Part shown: piece after piece, positions 1-13,339 of the stretch
Position numbering within the stretch: position 1 is the stretch's first letter
Layout: each line of letters starts with the position of its first letter
DNA from: Metopolophium dirhodum
Lineage: Eukaryota; Arthropoda; Insecta; Hemiptera; Aphididae
Direction of reading: 5' to 3'
Assembly: GCF_019925205.1 (NCBI RefSeq)
Contig: NC_083566.1
Location: 8,246,001 to 8,310,000, forward strand
DNA: 64,000 bases
The notes under the pieces: model-generated
Told to the model about the DNA's origin: nothing
Databases searched by the model: none
What the model saw: the letters and a program-made list of their open reading frames with translations, nothing else
Position numbers and translations under genes: made by a program

Positions 1-249
1 TACTTATTGGCTATTTTACAAAAATCTTTTAGTAGTTAACATAATGATAATATTATTATAATTTTATAATTTTATATTCACTACCTCAGTAGTAAAAACT
101 GTTGCAATAAGTATTTTGTTTTCATTCTGTAAGGTTTTTAATAATTTAAAACTTTTTTTTTGTTATTATATTTAGGCAGATGCAACTATCATAACTTATG
201 TCATAACTCTATAATTATTAATTACTTTTTTCTAGCCGATCTCACCAGA

Positions 250-253
<4 letters not shown>

Positions 254-280
<27 letters not shown>

Positions 281-281
281 A
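254..281. repeat. (TA)n microsatellite
   Basis: This is an uninterrupted TA dinucleotide run of about 28 bases in AT-rich DNA. No gene is visible in the surrounding first 1.4 kb; the short open frame at 297-479 has no coding character that I can recognise. Confidence 0.9.
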
Positions 282-1429
282 TAATACTATTATATTTTGA
301 TTGTAATGTCTACCATACTATTTCACAATAGATATTTCTTTAGAATTATTAGTGGGCTCCTCGATATTTTTTTCTACAAGAAAAATTGTTCCACAGTTAT
401 AACAAATAACAATACCCAAAAACATATCTACGATTCCTCAATTTTCCTTGCAGAGGAAAAATATCGAGTATTATGCTAAATTTTTTTTTTATACCAGTGA
501 TATACAATCTTATATTTGATTTATTATTTAGGTACATGATGAATAAATATATTATAAACGTGCAGTATAATACGATTTACACATTACGTATTATACCGAC
601 AATTTAAAATTTACATTGATATTTACTGGAAAAATAAATATAATATAAGCCCAAGTTATTTTTCGATAAACTGTATGTGGTCCATATTTCACTAACTTTA
701 TTATAATTTAAAAACTAATAAGTAGGTATATTGTATAGCATAGGTGTAAGTACACTACCCTTTCATTCATGATTTCATTTAGTTTGACTTTCACTTTCTT
801 GATTTTTGATGAAGTATGTATAGTAATTTGAATGAATTTTGAATACCTACTTCAAGAGTTTATGATAAATAGGAAAGTAATAAAGGTTAGATGGGTAATT
901 AAGTTAGCTTTAATATAAGATATTAACGACTTAGATTCGATATAATGCCCAAGCAGAATAATGATTTGAATTCAGAAAAACGTTTATAATATGATCGGCC
1001 TTGAAAACTCTATTTTTAACTTTTTACTTAGACTATAAGAGCAGAAAGTTGGTTGATAGCTCATTAAAAACGACTCGTCAAGTAGATAAAAAATGTGAAA
1101 TTTAAAAGTTAAAAAAAATAATAGTTACATTTTTAACCGTCAAAAAAATAGTCAATTTTAGCTAGATATTTATTTAGCAACACAGAACTCCGAAACTGGA
1201 GAACGGATTTTGTTGTTTAGAGTCCTGTTAGAATCGCATGGGCTAGGAGAAGTGCGGTGAAGAATTTCACTTTACCTCTAATTTGTTTAAAATTTTAAAA
1301 GAGCTAGAAATTACAAGGTGAGTTTCAAAATAATCTTATTCTATAAAATCGCAAGAAAAACAGCTGATCTATAGGGAATTCATGGAGGATCTCATGGTGG
1401 AATAAATTAAACACCGCTCCGTTTCTCCA

Positions 1430-1800
1430 GTCCGCCGGACCGATCCCGTCGATTCCCTATAGCGCGACCAATCGCGTACCTTCGCAGCGGCGGCGGCGGT
1501 CGGTTTTTAAACGTTTTCGAAAAATGTTACGCTTTTTACGCTGTTTTTCGACTTTTAGACATTTTCACATATAGTTCGTTTCTTTTAAAAGCCGCGTGGT
1601 TTGTACGCGATATCGGTCCATAGCCATCGCAATCGACGCCAGCGTAGGTCGTTATTATCGCTTTTCGTGTCGTCTTTTCAATTGCCGTTTGTGCTCTATT
1701 TGTTAAGTTTATTTCTTTTGGTTAGTACACTTAAAAATTCGCGTTCACGAAATGTCAGTCGGTCTTCGTTCCAGCGCACAAGTGCACAATAAATATATAT
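1430..1800. other. CpG-rich block ending in a poly(A)-signal-like motif
   Basis: Base composition changes abruptly here: the stretch is rich in CpG, including a (CGG)n run near 1490, within AT-rich DNA. An Inr-like TCAGTC sits near 1755. AATAAA at 1788-1793 is followed by a T/G-rich tract, the usual context of a cleavage site. A frame of about 63 codons at 1601-1792 lacks an ATG and encodes a hydrophobic stretch, so it is weak as a gene. The block could be a promoter with a first exon, or the R region of an LTR element, where a start site and a poly(A) signal lie close together. No LTR partner or primer-binding site was found. Confidence 0.35.
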
Positions 1801-2140
1801 TGTTTTTTTTTGTTTTGTTTTTGATTCAATAAATATTGCATTATGCGTGATTGTAGACGTATTATTTGGTCCTTAATAACGTAGCTGGTATATTGCTTAA
1901 CGTAAACACAATTAAATATTTAAATGTATTATTAAACACAAATAAATGTATTATTCAAGCATACATAATAACGGTCAGATAAGTGAATAAAATACAATTA
2001 AAGTTTAAACAGTGTGTAGAATTACGATACATAGAATTATATACGATTACATCGATGTATATCGAATATATTGGTTTACGTCGCTCCGTAGACACACAGC
2101 TTAATTGTTGAAGTTTTGACCGTGGTTTGCATCACAAACT

Positions 2141-2280
2141 GTGGCTCGATAGGTTAGGCGTAGGGTCCCCAAACGTAGTATGATAGGTAGGTCCGGGTTC
2201 GAAACCGTCGTAGCTCTCTTCGGGCGGCAACGACTGTACCGTGTATTCTAAGGCACGGCCGCCCGTAAATCGACTTTTTT
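2141..2280 (+). mobile_element. tRNA-derived SINE-like Pol III unit
   Basis: The sequence GTGGCTCGATAGGTTAGGCG (2141-2160) fits a tRNA D-arm A box, and GGGTTCGAAACCG (2195-2207) fits a T-arm B box. They are about 54 bases apart, the spacing of a type 2 RNA polymerase III promoter. No proper acceptor stem or anticodon arm can be folded, so this is not an intact tRNA gene. Downstream, CGGGCGG (2221-2227) and CCGCCCG (2259-2265) can form a stem, and a T6 run at 2274-2279 is a natural Pol III terminator. The simplest reading is a SINE head or tRNA-like pseudogene that could produce an RNA of about 140 nt. No target duplication or A-rich tail was identified. Confidence 0.55.
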
Positions 2281-3011
2281 GCATTTTTTTTCACTTTATA
2301 TTTCATAAATAATATAATAATATACATGTTAATTTTACATTATATGACTGTATATTATATATTATGTAACTATATGTTATTTAAATTATTAGGAATTTAA
2401 CTCATATTATTTTCTTTAAATTGCTCTTAATTTTTCGTAAGTTATTTCGAATGTTGTGTGATTGGGTTTTTGGAAAATACTATTTTTTCTCTTCACTTAT
2501 AGAAGCTATACATACTAGACTTATTTTCTGCAGCACATTGTTCGCTACCTAGCAGACGAACTTTAAAGTTAATAGATTTTGACTTGATATGACTGACTTT
2601 CTAGACACTCCAACACGGTTTTCGACTTTACACTTTTTACATAAGAAAAAGTACCGGACATGCGACGGCACATACCTACCATTCAATCCGCCGTAAACGG
2701 ATTGCTCATTTTGGTTTCGTCTTAGACGGTGATGACTGACTTCCTTAACACTTAAACATGCAGGTTTTTGCATTTTTTTTTTTTTGTTGATATAATTATA
2801 TATACATTACAGGTACATGTTTATATGTATTGTTTTGGTTAATATAATATTATGTATCTATATGTTATTTTTTTTATGAATTATAATAAATAGGTACAAA
2901 ATATTATATTTGTTTGTATTTATATTGTATAGTTATAGTTTGTATTTTTCGCAAATTATTTCGTAAGTTGTGTGATAGAGTTTTCACTTATAGACGCCCA
3001 ACGTCGGGTCT

Positions 3012-3034
3012 GCAATCCACCGCAGGTGGATTGC
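3012..3034. repeat. Perfect hairpin, module boundary
   Basis: GCAATCCACC and its reverse complement flank a GCA loop, giving a 10 bp perfect stem. An identical 23-base hairpin occurs at 3622-3644, and a decayed one at about 3222-3240. Confidence 0.85.
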
Positions 3035-3621
3035 CTACTTGATATGCTGTAGCACATTGTCCGCGATCCGACGAATTCGGATTGCCTACCTAGGTGGCTA
3101 ATTGGATGTTAATCGATTTTGATTTGAGATGACTGACTTGCTAGACAATCCAACTCGGGTTTTGACTTTACACTTTTTACATAAGAAAGAGCACCGGACA
3201 TGCGACGGCACATACCACTATATCCGCCGCAGGTGGATTGCTTATTTTTGTTTTGTCTTAGATGGGTAATGACTGATTTGCTGGACACTCTAACATGCAG
3301 ATTTTCGAATTAACATTTTCTTACACGTATGAAAAAAGCACCGGACATACGCTGGGGGATAGTATCATCATTGAATTGCCGGTTTTCATGGGCCATGGGA
3401 GATTTCTAGACACTGAATCTTGACTGTCAAACGTTCCCACCTTCGAAACGAGACCGCCAAAGAGCCAGGCCATATCAGAATTCTTATCACCTTCTAATGT
3501 ATAAGTGCGACATTTATAATTCGAATGTGTCTCCAAAATCGGTACTCACTTACAACTAACACGGTCAAGGGGTCCAACTATTTTTTCGATTATTCACCTA
3601 TCTACGCAACTAACGGGGTCC

Positions 3622-3644
3622 GCAATCCACCGCAGGTGGATTGC
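3622..3644. repeat. Perfect hairpin, second identical copy
   Basis: This 23-base palindrome is identical to the one at 3012-3034, although the DNA around it has diverged. That suggests either recent copying or constraint on the stem. Confidence 0.85.
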
Positions 3645-3671
3645 ATACCTGATGATATACGCTTCGCATAT

Positions 3672-3694
3672 AGTCCGCGATCCGACGCAGTCGG
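3672..3694. repeat. Variant hairpin GCGATCCGAC-GCA
   Basis: A 10 bp perfect stem (GCGATCCGAC with its complement) surrounds the same GCA loop as the neighbouring hairpins. The stem sequence differs from those copies but pairing is intact. A related, imperfect stem lies near 3064-3086. Confidence 0.85.
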
Positions 3695-4079
3695 ATCGCC
3701 TACCTATGTGATTTTATGACTGATAGCTAGACAATCAAATAAACCTATCGACTCTACACTTTTTAACAATTTCAACAACCAAAAGCAGCGGAGAAACGGG
3801 AGATGATCCTGGAGATCGTATCTAGCCTATCCATTTACAACGTTCGTGACGGATTGCTAGACGCTCAAACTTTTAAACATTCCCGCCAAAGCGCCAAGCC
3901 TTATCTCCAATCCATATCACTAATCCTTATCACAAATCCTAAACTTTCGTCTTACAGCCTTTGCGACTTTTATATTCCAAAATTGGTACCCACTCTCAGC
4001 GAGTCCAACTTTCCCAGAGTTTCACTTAGAGCTAGTAATACAAATAAAGTATTAAAAAAAGGTTAACATTATAGAAACA

Positions 4080-7000
4080 GACCACTAAAATATTGTAGTC
4101 TGTAGATAAGCTTGAAAAAAAATGCGTTCCTATCTATTTCGAGCCATGCCTATAGTACAATTTGGCTTCGTCCTATTGTAATCAAATATAAACATATAGT
4201 TAATATTTTTCCAAAAATTAAAAATCAATGTGTACGTACACGCCGATTCAGGCTTGGCAAGAGTTGTTTACATTTATTTAATAAAATCAATAAGCACTCT
4301 CAACATGGAATATATAAATGTATCAAATAATCATGTGAAATTCTACGGTTGTGCTCATTAAAATAAATGTATAGACATCTTTTCATTAAAAATACATTTT
4401 TTTCCAAGGGATAACATCTACTTTTCACTTTTAACATTTCACGTCTATTTCATAATAATTGTAAACTACAACTGTGTCAAAAACATACAAAATAAAAAAA
4501 TCATAAAAACGCAATTTTATAAATACCTAGTATAATATATCATACGACTGTCCAAATAATAGATAAAGTTTAGATTCATTAAAATGTATTTATTTTTTAA
4601 AAAAACACGGATTTTTCTTTTCTTACTCTAGTACAGACTCAATATATAGCGTTCGGGTGTTCTGAAGTTGTTCGTTTCTTTTCAGTATAATACGTCGTGG
4701 TAGTGTATACTGAAATGCTTGGAAGTCGCGTAGGAAGCCATTGCTTATATATTTTAGACCACACAAGACATAATACGGGTATCGGCACGATACCACAGGA
4801 GTAGCAAAAATCTAGAATGGATAACAAAGTAAATTAGGATTGCACCAGCTCGGCAGAGTATCGGGTGTCTGAGCATTATAGTCTCTTCGACAATAAACTA
4901 CTCTACCAGATAACATCTTCACCGATACCAGTTTTCATTCTCAAGGTATACTTGGTCAGCACCTCACTTTAAGAATGAATTTGCTGAACTCGTTTACAGG
5001 AAAAAAAATCGTATTAATATAGCCCTACAAGTTTATAATATTAAAATTGATATATCAACAAAATTAACATAATATTAAATCTACCGTGACTGGCGTGACT
5101 TACAACTGAATGATATCGTTTTATATTATAATTTTTACACAGATTTATTCACGCATCGAAACATTATGACGTGTACCTAAGTGTTTAAACTTTCCGGACC
5201 GGTACCTGTATTCAAATTGTGTAACGAGTCAATGAACCAACCATAATATTAATAATAAATGTAAATGACGAGGTTTTTTGTTTAAATTATATAGCAGTAA
5301 GTAATAACCGATAGTGGATATGATAGCAAATAGTGATAATATGAATATATAATGCAACTCGAGTTTCGTGCCTTATGTAGATAGTTATACGTATACTTAC
5401 ATATGCATATATTACGCACCAATCACCTATGTCTTCTATATATTTATTTATTAAATAACTTTTCGATAAACTGATTATGTATTGTTACCAACCACATTTG
5501 GCCGTATATATAACTACATATTATTATAATATACCTCATACTGTAACCATCTAGTAGTATTCAAATGGTTCAGCTAGGAAAGTAACGTATAGCTGGAATA
5601 GGCAAAGATTTATGCTCAGTAAAGTTTTGTAAAATAGGTATGCAAATTGTTTTATGAAAATGTGCTGTGCAATACGTAATTTTCTACTAAATACAATTCA
5701 AATATTTTTATCTGGATTAATCTGGATCTATTATACAAACGCAAATAGTACATGTTTAAATTAATTTCATCTTTGGTTGTATTAGATGACTTTTACTAAA
5801 ACATCGTTCAATGTCACACTAAAATGTGTCACCCACACATAATGGGTGTGTATTCTAAAACTCGTAATTTAATATTTATCCAGCACAATTAATTTTGATG
5901 TTGTACTTATAACTTAAAATTATGGAAAAAAATTTAGCTGTTTTTGGTCAGCGTACTTAATTTATATGTATGCAAAAACATAATTTTTTTAAAGTGTAAG
6001 TACCCCCATTTATTACAGAATTATGATAGTTGTTTTGACATTAATTACAAATATATACTTGATAACGAAAAAATCAGTAGTATTACAGGAGAACTTTAAA
6101 CTAACGTCATTTCGATAGTATATAGAAAAAATATTATAGATGTACCTAATTACATTCTAATATAATAATCATCTACTAATTGTAAAATGTAGTAAAGAGT
6201 AAATATATTATATTTTTCATTAATATTATTTGTTATAACTATTATATTATACCAATATAATATTTTACTCCGCTAGACTACTGTATATATTTCCATCTAT
6301 TATTTGATTGACATTATTGATATCTATTATTCCCAATGTCAAAAATGTGTATTATATATTATTAACAACAAATTTAGGAGACAATGTCAAGGAAACTTAA
6401 AACAAAAAGAGTTCAGGGGTGGTGATCGTTTTACATAAACGTAGCACGCTATTCGATATTTTCCACTTTGAAGAACCTTTATGCTTATGCATCACAAATA
6501 TGTATAAATAAGTATAACCATTAATTGTATATATTATACCTAGTGGGAATTAGGTAATTTTTACATTGTATTCATTTCTATGGTGATATACAAAGCGTTA
6601 CGTAAAATCAGTTAAAAAATAAAAACATCTGTCTCAGCCCAAAAACGTATTTGTGTTAGAAAAAATAAATACCTACCTATATTTTTAAAGCAAGAACAAG
6701 TGCATAACGTTATTCTATAGTCTATACGATCTGTTTAACTATTTGATATTTTTGTTTTATTTTCATAAAATATTTTACATTGCGTGTTTTAAAATAATAA
6801 ATTTCAATACCTATTTAAAAAAAATTAATACAATAAATTGTAATAAAACATGAAAATAATTTTAAAGGCATGAAATTAACTGTTGGCATATGTTAAGTAA
6901 ATTCATAATTTATACAATATATACTCTACAGTATATAAGATGTTCAAATATGTATACATTATTAAATTAAACCAATAAAATACTTTATTACATAAATGAT

Positions 7001-8630
7001 TTATGAACAATTTATTGTATGTATAATGTGTATATTGTAATATATGTCTTACTGGTAAAATGTTAACTTTTTTAATAAGCCGATTATTTCTACTAACCTA
7101 CAACATATGATTAAACTATTTAAGATTAATTTTGATAAACTATATTTTAGTTAATATTTAATATATACTATTATATTAACATTAATATTAATATATTATA
7201 GTAGCCAGTTGGTACTATATACAAAATAAGTGAAATAATGTAAGAATACGTCTTTTAAAATTTAAAAATAAAATGTAGGTATTTAATATCTAGTTTTATA
7301 ATCTAGCATTTAACTTAGTTTGAACACCTATATCAAATAATGATTAAACTTACTTGAGGATACTCACTTAAAAACAAAATTCTAAACATCTGATTAAATT
7401 TACTTCGCCCAATTATTATAAAATTAAAATTGTAAGTCCAAACAAAATTCATAATTTACGCAACTTTTTAATTGGTACATAAAAAAAATATTAGTTATAA
7501 TGTATAGAAAATATTTAGAACATAAATATACGAGTAGATAAATGTATTTATGTATATTAGTTTCATCATTATAAAATATCAACCGTTATAAATAACAATT
7601 ACATTCAATATTAATTGTTGAATAAAAAAAAAACAAGTTAATCAAAAAAAATATATAAAATAAAATTGTAAAATATTGATTTGTATTTATATTTAGGTAT
7701 ATTATGATAATAATTATTTTAAATTATCCTTATATTTATTATTTTTTTTGATCTTTGCACTCTCTACGATTTCTTTAAAATAGGTAAGTATCAATATATT
7801 ACATCACTGCATAATGAAAAAAATTTTATATAATTGTGTATAATATTATTTCGATAGAAAGTTTAAATTCAATGAATCCATGAGTATTTTTTTTTTAATT
7901 TAATATTTTTCACTAATTTTTCTTTTCAAAATATGAAGTAGGTATAATTCTATTATTGTATGTACTACTTAGGTATATGGTTTAACGAGAGGGATCATTA
8001 TTTTAAAGAGGACGGATAACACTACAACGAATTAACCATCAATTTTATTTTAGTCGATTTACCTACCTATACGATATATAGGGATTAATTATTACGTGCG
8101 TTTATATTATATACATAATAGCATATTACTTTATTAGTATAAGTGTATAATGATGAAAACGAAAGGAATAAGAATGTATAATTTCAACGTTATATGTATT
8201 TAGTACGTACACCTAATACCTACCTATATATAGTGAGGTCACGGAATACAAACATGAAACTACGAAAGTATATGTACCTCCTATATTATATATATATTTA
8301 TAGGAATTTAATAACACGATTTCTTCGAACGAAAAATCAAAATCTTTTACTTTTGGTCAACCAAATATTTATCCGCTAAAATCCCATCAAAAGTGTTTGA
8401 ATAAATAAAATCTGTATGCAAACATTACAAACATAACATTATTAAGCTATAGAGAAACAATATAGTAGTTGCGCGATAACTATTTCATATTTGTACAAAA
8501 AATCAAGACATAAAAAGGTACTTAATACTTTATATTAAAAATTACTAAAATGAATTATAGATACTAATATATATAGGTACATAGTAGTATGCTACATCCC
8601 GTTAAAATATTATGTATATGCCAGGTATGA
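4080..8630. other. AT-rich stretch, no gene seen
   Basis: I see no convincing coding region, RNA gene or mobile-element terminus here. A less AT-rich block at 4620-4980 stands out; on the minus strand it reads as short, stop-interrupted protein-like segments, so it may be a decayed coding remnant, but I cannot name it. Everything else is long A/T-rich DNA with short TA runs. Confidence 0.5.
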
Positions 8631-8636
8631 TACTTA

Positions 8637-8656
8637 TACCTACCTACCTACCTACC
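8637..8656. repeat. (TACC)5 microsatellite
   Basis: Five tandem TACC units. The TACC/GGTA tetramer also occurs singly across the window (TAGGTACCTACCTA-like palindromes), so this is a local expansion of a common motif. Confidence 0.9.
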
Positions 8657-8659
8657 TTT

Positions 8660-11600
8660 ATGGCTAAATAGCTATTGGATATATATATATTTTTAATAAA
8701 CTAATATAATGTACTCGTATAATATTTGCTTTCTAATCCTTCACCGAAAGGTGCATCTACATATGCACTTGTACATAACATTAGGTAGGTATTTAATGGT
8801 TTATTATATTTATGTGTTATTGATTTATTGAAATGTAATGTACCTGCAAGATAGTTGGCACGGTTTTTCAATAAAAAAGAAAAATTAATCAATTCCGAAA
8901 TTAAAATATTGTGATCGTTTGAATTGTCAAACTTTAAAATGATCATTGATCGTCGTTCTCTAATAAAAAAGTTTAGCTTAATATTATTACTTACACTTAT
9001 ATGTAATCAAACATGGCCAAGCCATTACTTAACATGATAATTCGGGTTAGCAGGTCATTATAGTAATTTTATTGTATAAGTCTCGTAAGATATTTCAATA
9101 TTTGAGCTGAGAAAGGAGATACTTATTAAAATATTATACATAGCTTATAATAGTAATTGATGTTACATAAAAAGGAATTGGCATTATATTTGATTAACGA
9201 TAAACCATTTTTATTAATGTTTTTTTTTTATTTATGGTGTATGCTGGTGCATACTGCATATTATCAACTTATGTGTTCCTAATCATCCCAAATCATCAAT
9301 TTGTATCTATTAAAATCAAATCTTATAGTATAAAACAGAAACCCGAGGGCGCCCCCTATGGCGTTTTCCCGTACCAGTAGTATTATATAAAATATAATAT
9401 TGTACAAAAATAGCTTAATGTATCTATTAATTATGATTTGAAACATAATTAATAGCAATATTCACAAACATATAATAATCAATCGTGTGTTAACAATTTT
9501 TCGTATTTTATTGAAATAAATGTCCTTTAAGGGCATCGGAGCCGGTGCGTTTTTTTAAAACAAAAACATGTCTTACAGGAAAAACTCTGACGTCCTGAAG
9601 AATAGTTGTATTTCGTTAATTTTTTTTTATTTAAAAGAAGAGAACATTTTTTGGTTGGATGAAGGTCCAATTTTGAAAATTATATCTATAGAAGCTAAGA
9701 TATGAATTTGAATAATGCATAATATTTGTTCTTTTTCAAATTCGACTATTCTACAGGGCGTGAGAGTTTTTGACATTTTCATTGATATAAAACGTATAAA
9801 TATAATACACAGTATCAACTCTCCCTATATAGATATCGAAGTGTAGATTAGTGGTAAAGTACCTATCATAATAATTAAGGTAGTAACTAAAATATAAAAT
9901 ATAATTTTCAAATTGTATAGAATTTCGGATGATTGGAACAGGAACCGACACCCTTAAAATATTGATTATTATAAACAAAGAAGTACCTACCTCGTACCTA
10001 AATTTTAATATTTTTACCCAATACAAATTTAAATTATTGATAATTAATTAGGTATTATTATTTAAAGTTGAATATGGTTTATAATTAATATACTCATTAC
10101 TCATTATATATTTATATATTTATAATTTATAAAGTGATATTATAGATACCTATCAAAATAATAGGCATTTACTAATTAAAAATACTAAATACCGAATGGC
10201 AATAAATAAATATTTTGCTTCAAGTGTAAGCGTTTTAACAATAAAAAATGTGTATTACTATTTTAAAACATGTTATCTAGTAATAACTAATAATTAATTA
10301 ATATAACTAAATAATATAAAGTATTACTTATTATAAAAAAAAAAAAATGTAAATTGAACAATTGTATTTCTTTGATTATTTCCACGCTATCAATCATTAA
10401 AAATATTAATTTTAGTTATGCAAAAATATAAAACTATTTAGATATGTGAAATGATTCCTAAAATGTATGCGTTAATTATATCATAAAAAAATTAATATTG
10501 TTTTTTGTAGGTACTCAATTGAATAGGTTTATTGTGAAGAGTAAATTCATGTATCTTCACGTGATAAGAATAATAAGTAAATGAAGGTTAAACGTTATTG
10601 GACACGTTCCTGCCGACGAAGTCCTTGTTGCGAAAATTGTGTAGCTCTATTATACAGGCGTTGTGTTTAAGGTATTCAGATTATTCGATATTTTTTTACA
10701 ACATAAAAGTAAAAAAGTAGTATTTGCTTAAAAAAAATAAATATGTTTATACATCAGCATGATTATAATAATACAACAGCGATTGACCAATAACGAAATC
10801 GAGGATGATCCTCGGTGACCAAACCGGACTTGGCCAATACTTGTCGAACAACCTGCTTGCATAACATTTAGATTTTCAAGCTAAGCTAAATAGTCCAACT
10901 ACTATGCAGTATACTAATTTTTTTTACATACATTATTAAATTGTGATCTTCATATGCACGAAGATTCAATGCTTAAAATGATAAAATTGTAATTTGGATC
11001 GACATTATGGTAATTTATCTCGGAGGATCTAACGACGTCGTCCTTGGGTGCGTTTTAAAAGACTGTGTCCCTATAATATTATATTGTATGTGTGCGTGTG
11101 TAATAATTGTGGTTAGGGAAAAAACACACACTATTATAGCACATAATATTATAAATGTTTATAGTTATATCCATAATACGAACGCCATTACCGAACGCTG
11201 TAACACCGATCCAATGGCCAACAATAATTTAACACTCAGACCGCGTCGGGCGTATTGAAAAAAAAACGAATGGAAAAATATTTTTTAATAAAAATATTAC
11301 ACTAAGTAGCGGCGCTCGAGTATATAATATTATAATATCATAAGAGTGCCATTGTGAAAATAATAATATTATACATTAATACAAAAATGGTTGTCATAAT
11401 AATATTAGCAGCGTTTTAATAAATCTACAAGAAATATTTAATTTATACCTAAAAAGGAAAAATAATTGTATGGAATACGAGTATGATACATCAAGCATTA
11501 AAAAAATATATTTGAACAAGTAGACAGACTCTGAGGAGTGAAGCTCGCATTTATTATAATTGTGACAATCGCGCCGACAGATTTTTTTTTAGTATAATAT

Positions 11601-11750
11601 TAGTAATATTACATTTGTATTTCGTAATTTTTGTAATTATTATTTATTATAGTATTATGATTTATGAATCCAATATATCACGACAAAACTGACGTTTGAA
11701 ACGTCCTGAAGGATTACCTGTGGGAACTGTGGGAAAACAGCGAAATTTTT
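8660..11750. other. AT-rich stretch, no gene seen
   Basis: No supported gene. The open frames at 8701-8946, 9751-10026 and 11007-11258 lack recognisable domains and start or splice context. A 15-base palindrome, CGAGGATGATCCTCG, lies near 10799-10813. Confidence 0.45.
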
Positions 11751-12065
11751 CAGACAAGTGGGGAAATATTAGTGTGGAAAATCAGACGACTATATATATA
11801 GAAGCGTAAAATTGCTTACATATTATAGCTTCTTCATAAACGGTTTTCAGTCTGAGGTCGGAACGAACTATAATGTGACGGTTATAGACGTATATGAAAG
11901 GGCATTGATATACTGTCTAATACAATACAGATTGAATAATATTTATAAACAGTACGCCTTTCGTCAATATTGCAGGTAATAACTATACTATATTTTGATT
12001 AATTTGACGTGTAGCTCGCCGCGAGATGAACCGGTCGGGATTACTGCTATTACACGCTCCGTAAT

Positions 12066-12371
12066 TCAGTGTCGGTTTTTTATGAACATCGCCAAATGAA
12101 GTCAACGCGCGGGCACAGGCACAATAACACCGCTGCGGCAGCCGCCGTAGTTGTCGTAAGGTATCGAATTATGAGCAGTTCACGGTAATAATAATCTCAC
12201 ATGATATTATGTTATTATCATTATTATTATTGTATCAATCGTTTAGCGCGGGGCTCGTAGGCGAATGACAAAACGAGAGGTGCGGGCGACCTGAATGCAT
12301 ATGATGAGTTATGTGTGTAAGCGTACAATTCTTGTTGTTCACGCTGATTCGGCCTTGTGCCATCTTCACAG
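12066..12371 (+). promoter_or_regulatory. Possible promoter and 5' exon
   Basis: An Inr-like TCAGTG (from 12066) starts a locally CpG-rich stretch. Sixteen bases on, ATG (12082) opens a five-codon frame whose TGA stop overlaps the next ATG (12096). The second frame begins Met-Lys-Ser-Thr-Arg and continues into runs of Ala and Val. Possible splice donors follow at 12161 (AAG|GTATCG), 12185 and 12372 (CACAG|GTAAAA); a separate ATG at 12295 stays open to the last of these. It is the nearest candidate 5' end for the terminal exon at 14833, but each donor leaves two bases of a codon whereas that exon needs one, so an extra exon would be required. No TATA box at the right distance. Confidence 0.25.
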
Positions 12372-13339
12372 GTAAAAAAAAAATCACGCTATTAATAATG
12401 AATAAATTATTATTATTGGTATTCGAATTGTAGTTTTAACACTCACTATGCAATATAATACTATACTGCAGTCTACAGAATTGTATAATCGAAACACGGA
12501 CAAGAAAAACGGCCCAGATCACCTAAAGATAGTTAAGGCTTTTACACAGAATTTTTTTTTTTGAACGTGGTTTTCAAATCAAGAGGACAACAACCTTTTT
12601 CTTTTCAGTTTTTCAATTCTAATTCATCATATACAATACGCTGTAGTTGAACGAAATGAAATTACTGAACAATTATTATTTTAACAATTTAGTTAAGATA
12701 TACAATTGCCAATTTGTCACGTATGCGTACAATTAACGTGTCCCTAATTAACTTTGTATAGATTTTGATTATTATAATTAATATCAAAACTTCTTTTTTT
12801 ATACAGTGCGAAGTAAGTAGTTTTTATTTTTAAAGACGACTTTATCTTGTAATAAATCAGATCCAAAAATGACAAATTACACTGAGAAATTTCAATAGAA
12901 ATGCGCTAACTGAGATTAGATAAATAATGAAAATGTAGAATTAAAATCGTACGACATGTGACAAAATACCATTATGTTCAACCTATAGTGGATACTGGAT
13001 AGTGTAATGGATGAACTTTGAACTTCTTATGTTTCAATTATGTTATAAATTAGATATTATATTTGCGCGTCTTCTTTCAATTCAAAGAAATGGATGTAAT
13101 ATTTTAATGATTACTTATACGTTACATAAATAAATTACGACTATATAATATTATAATATTATATTTTTATTATTTTTTACAATCGAAAAGAAGAATGTAT
13201 TTTTAAATGTAAATTAAATAATATTTAAATTTGTAGCCACATGTGTAATTATATGGGTAATATTGTCGAGTGCTATATATTTGTTATGCTTAGTCAATTG
13301 TTTTTGCTTCTTTTTCAACGCTTCCAGAGTGTTTTACAC

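Larger units (their letters stand above)
2330..4030. repeat. Modular array of diverged subrepeats with hairpins
   Basis: A core motif close to GACTGACTTGCTAGACACTC recurs seven times, at about 2591, 2734, 3131, 3271, 3407, 3718 and 3848. Neighbouring copies lie 130-143 bases apart, with two longer gaps. At a larger scale, roughly 2330-2790 aligns with 2840-3305, and 3355-3560 aligns with 3790-4020, so the array was built by nested duplications and has since diverged. Shared blocks include CCGGACATGCGACGGCACAT (near 2655 and 3195; a decayed form near 3342). Short perfect hairpins stand between modules. Several short open frames cross the array, but their sequence follows the repeats. The repeat class is unknown to me. 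Confidence 0.7.

Noticed and set aside
2141..2215. Functional tRNA gene
   Set aside because: A and B boxes fit, but acceptor and anticodon stems do not fold.
3321..4066. Several 64-87 codon frames in the hairpin array
   Set aside because: Their sequence follows the repeat modules and is interrupted at different places in each copy.
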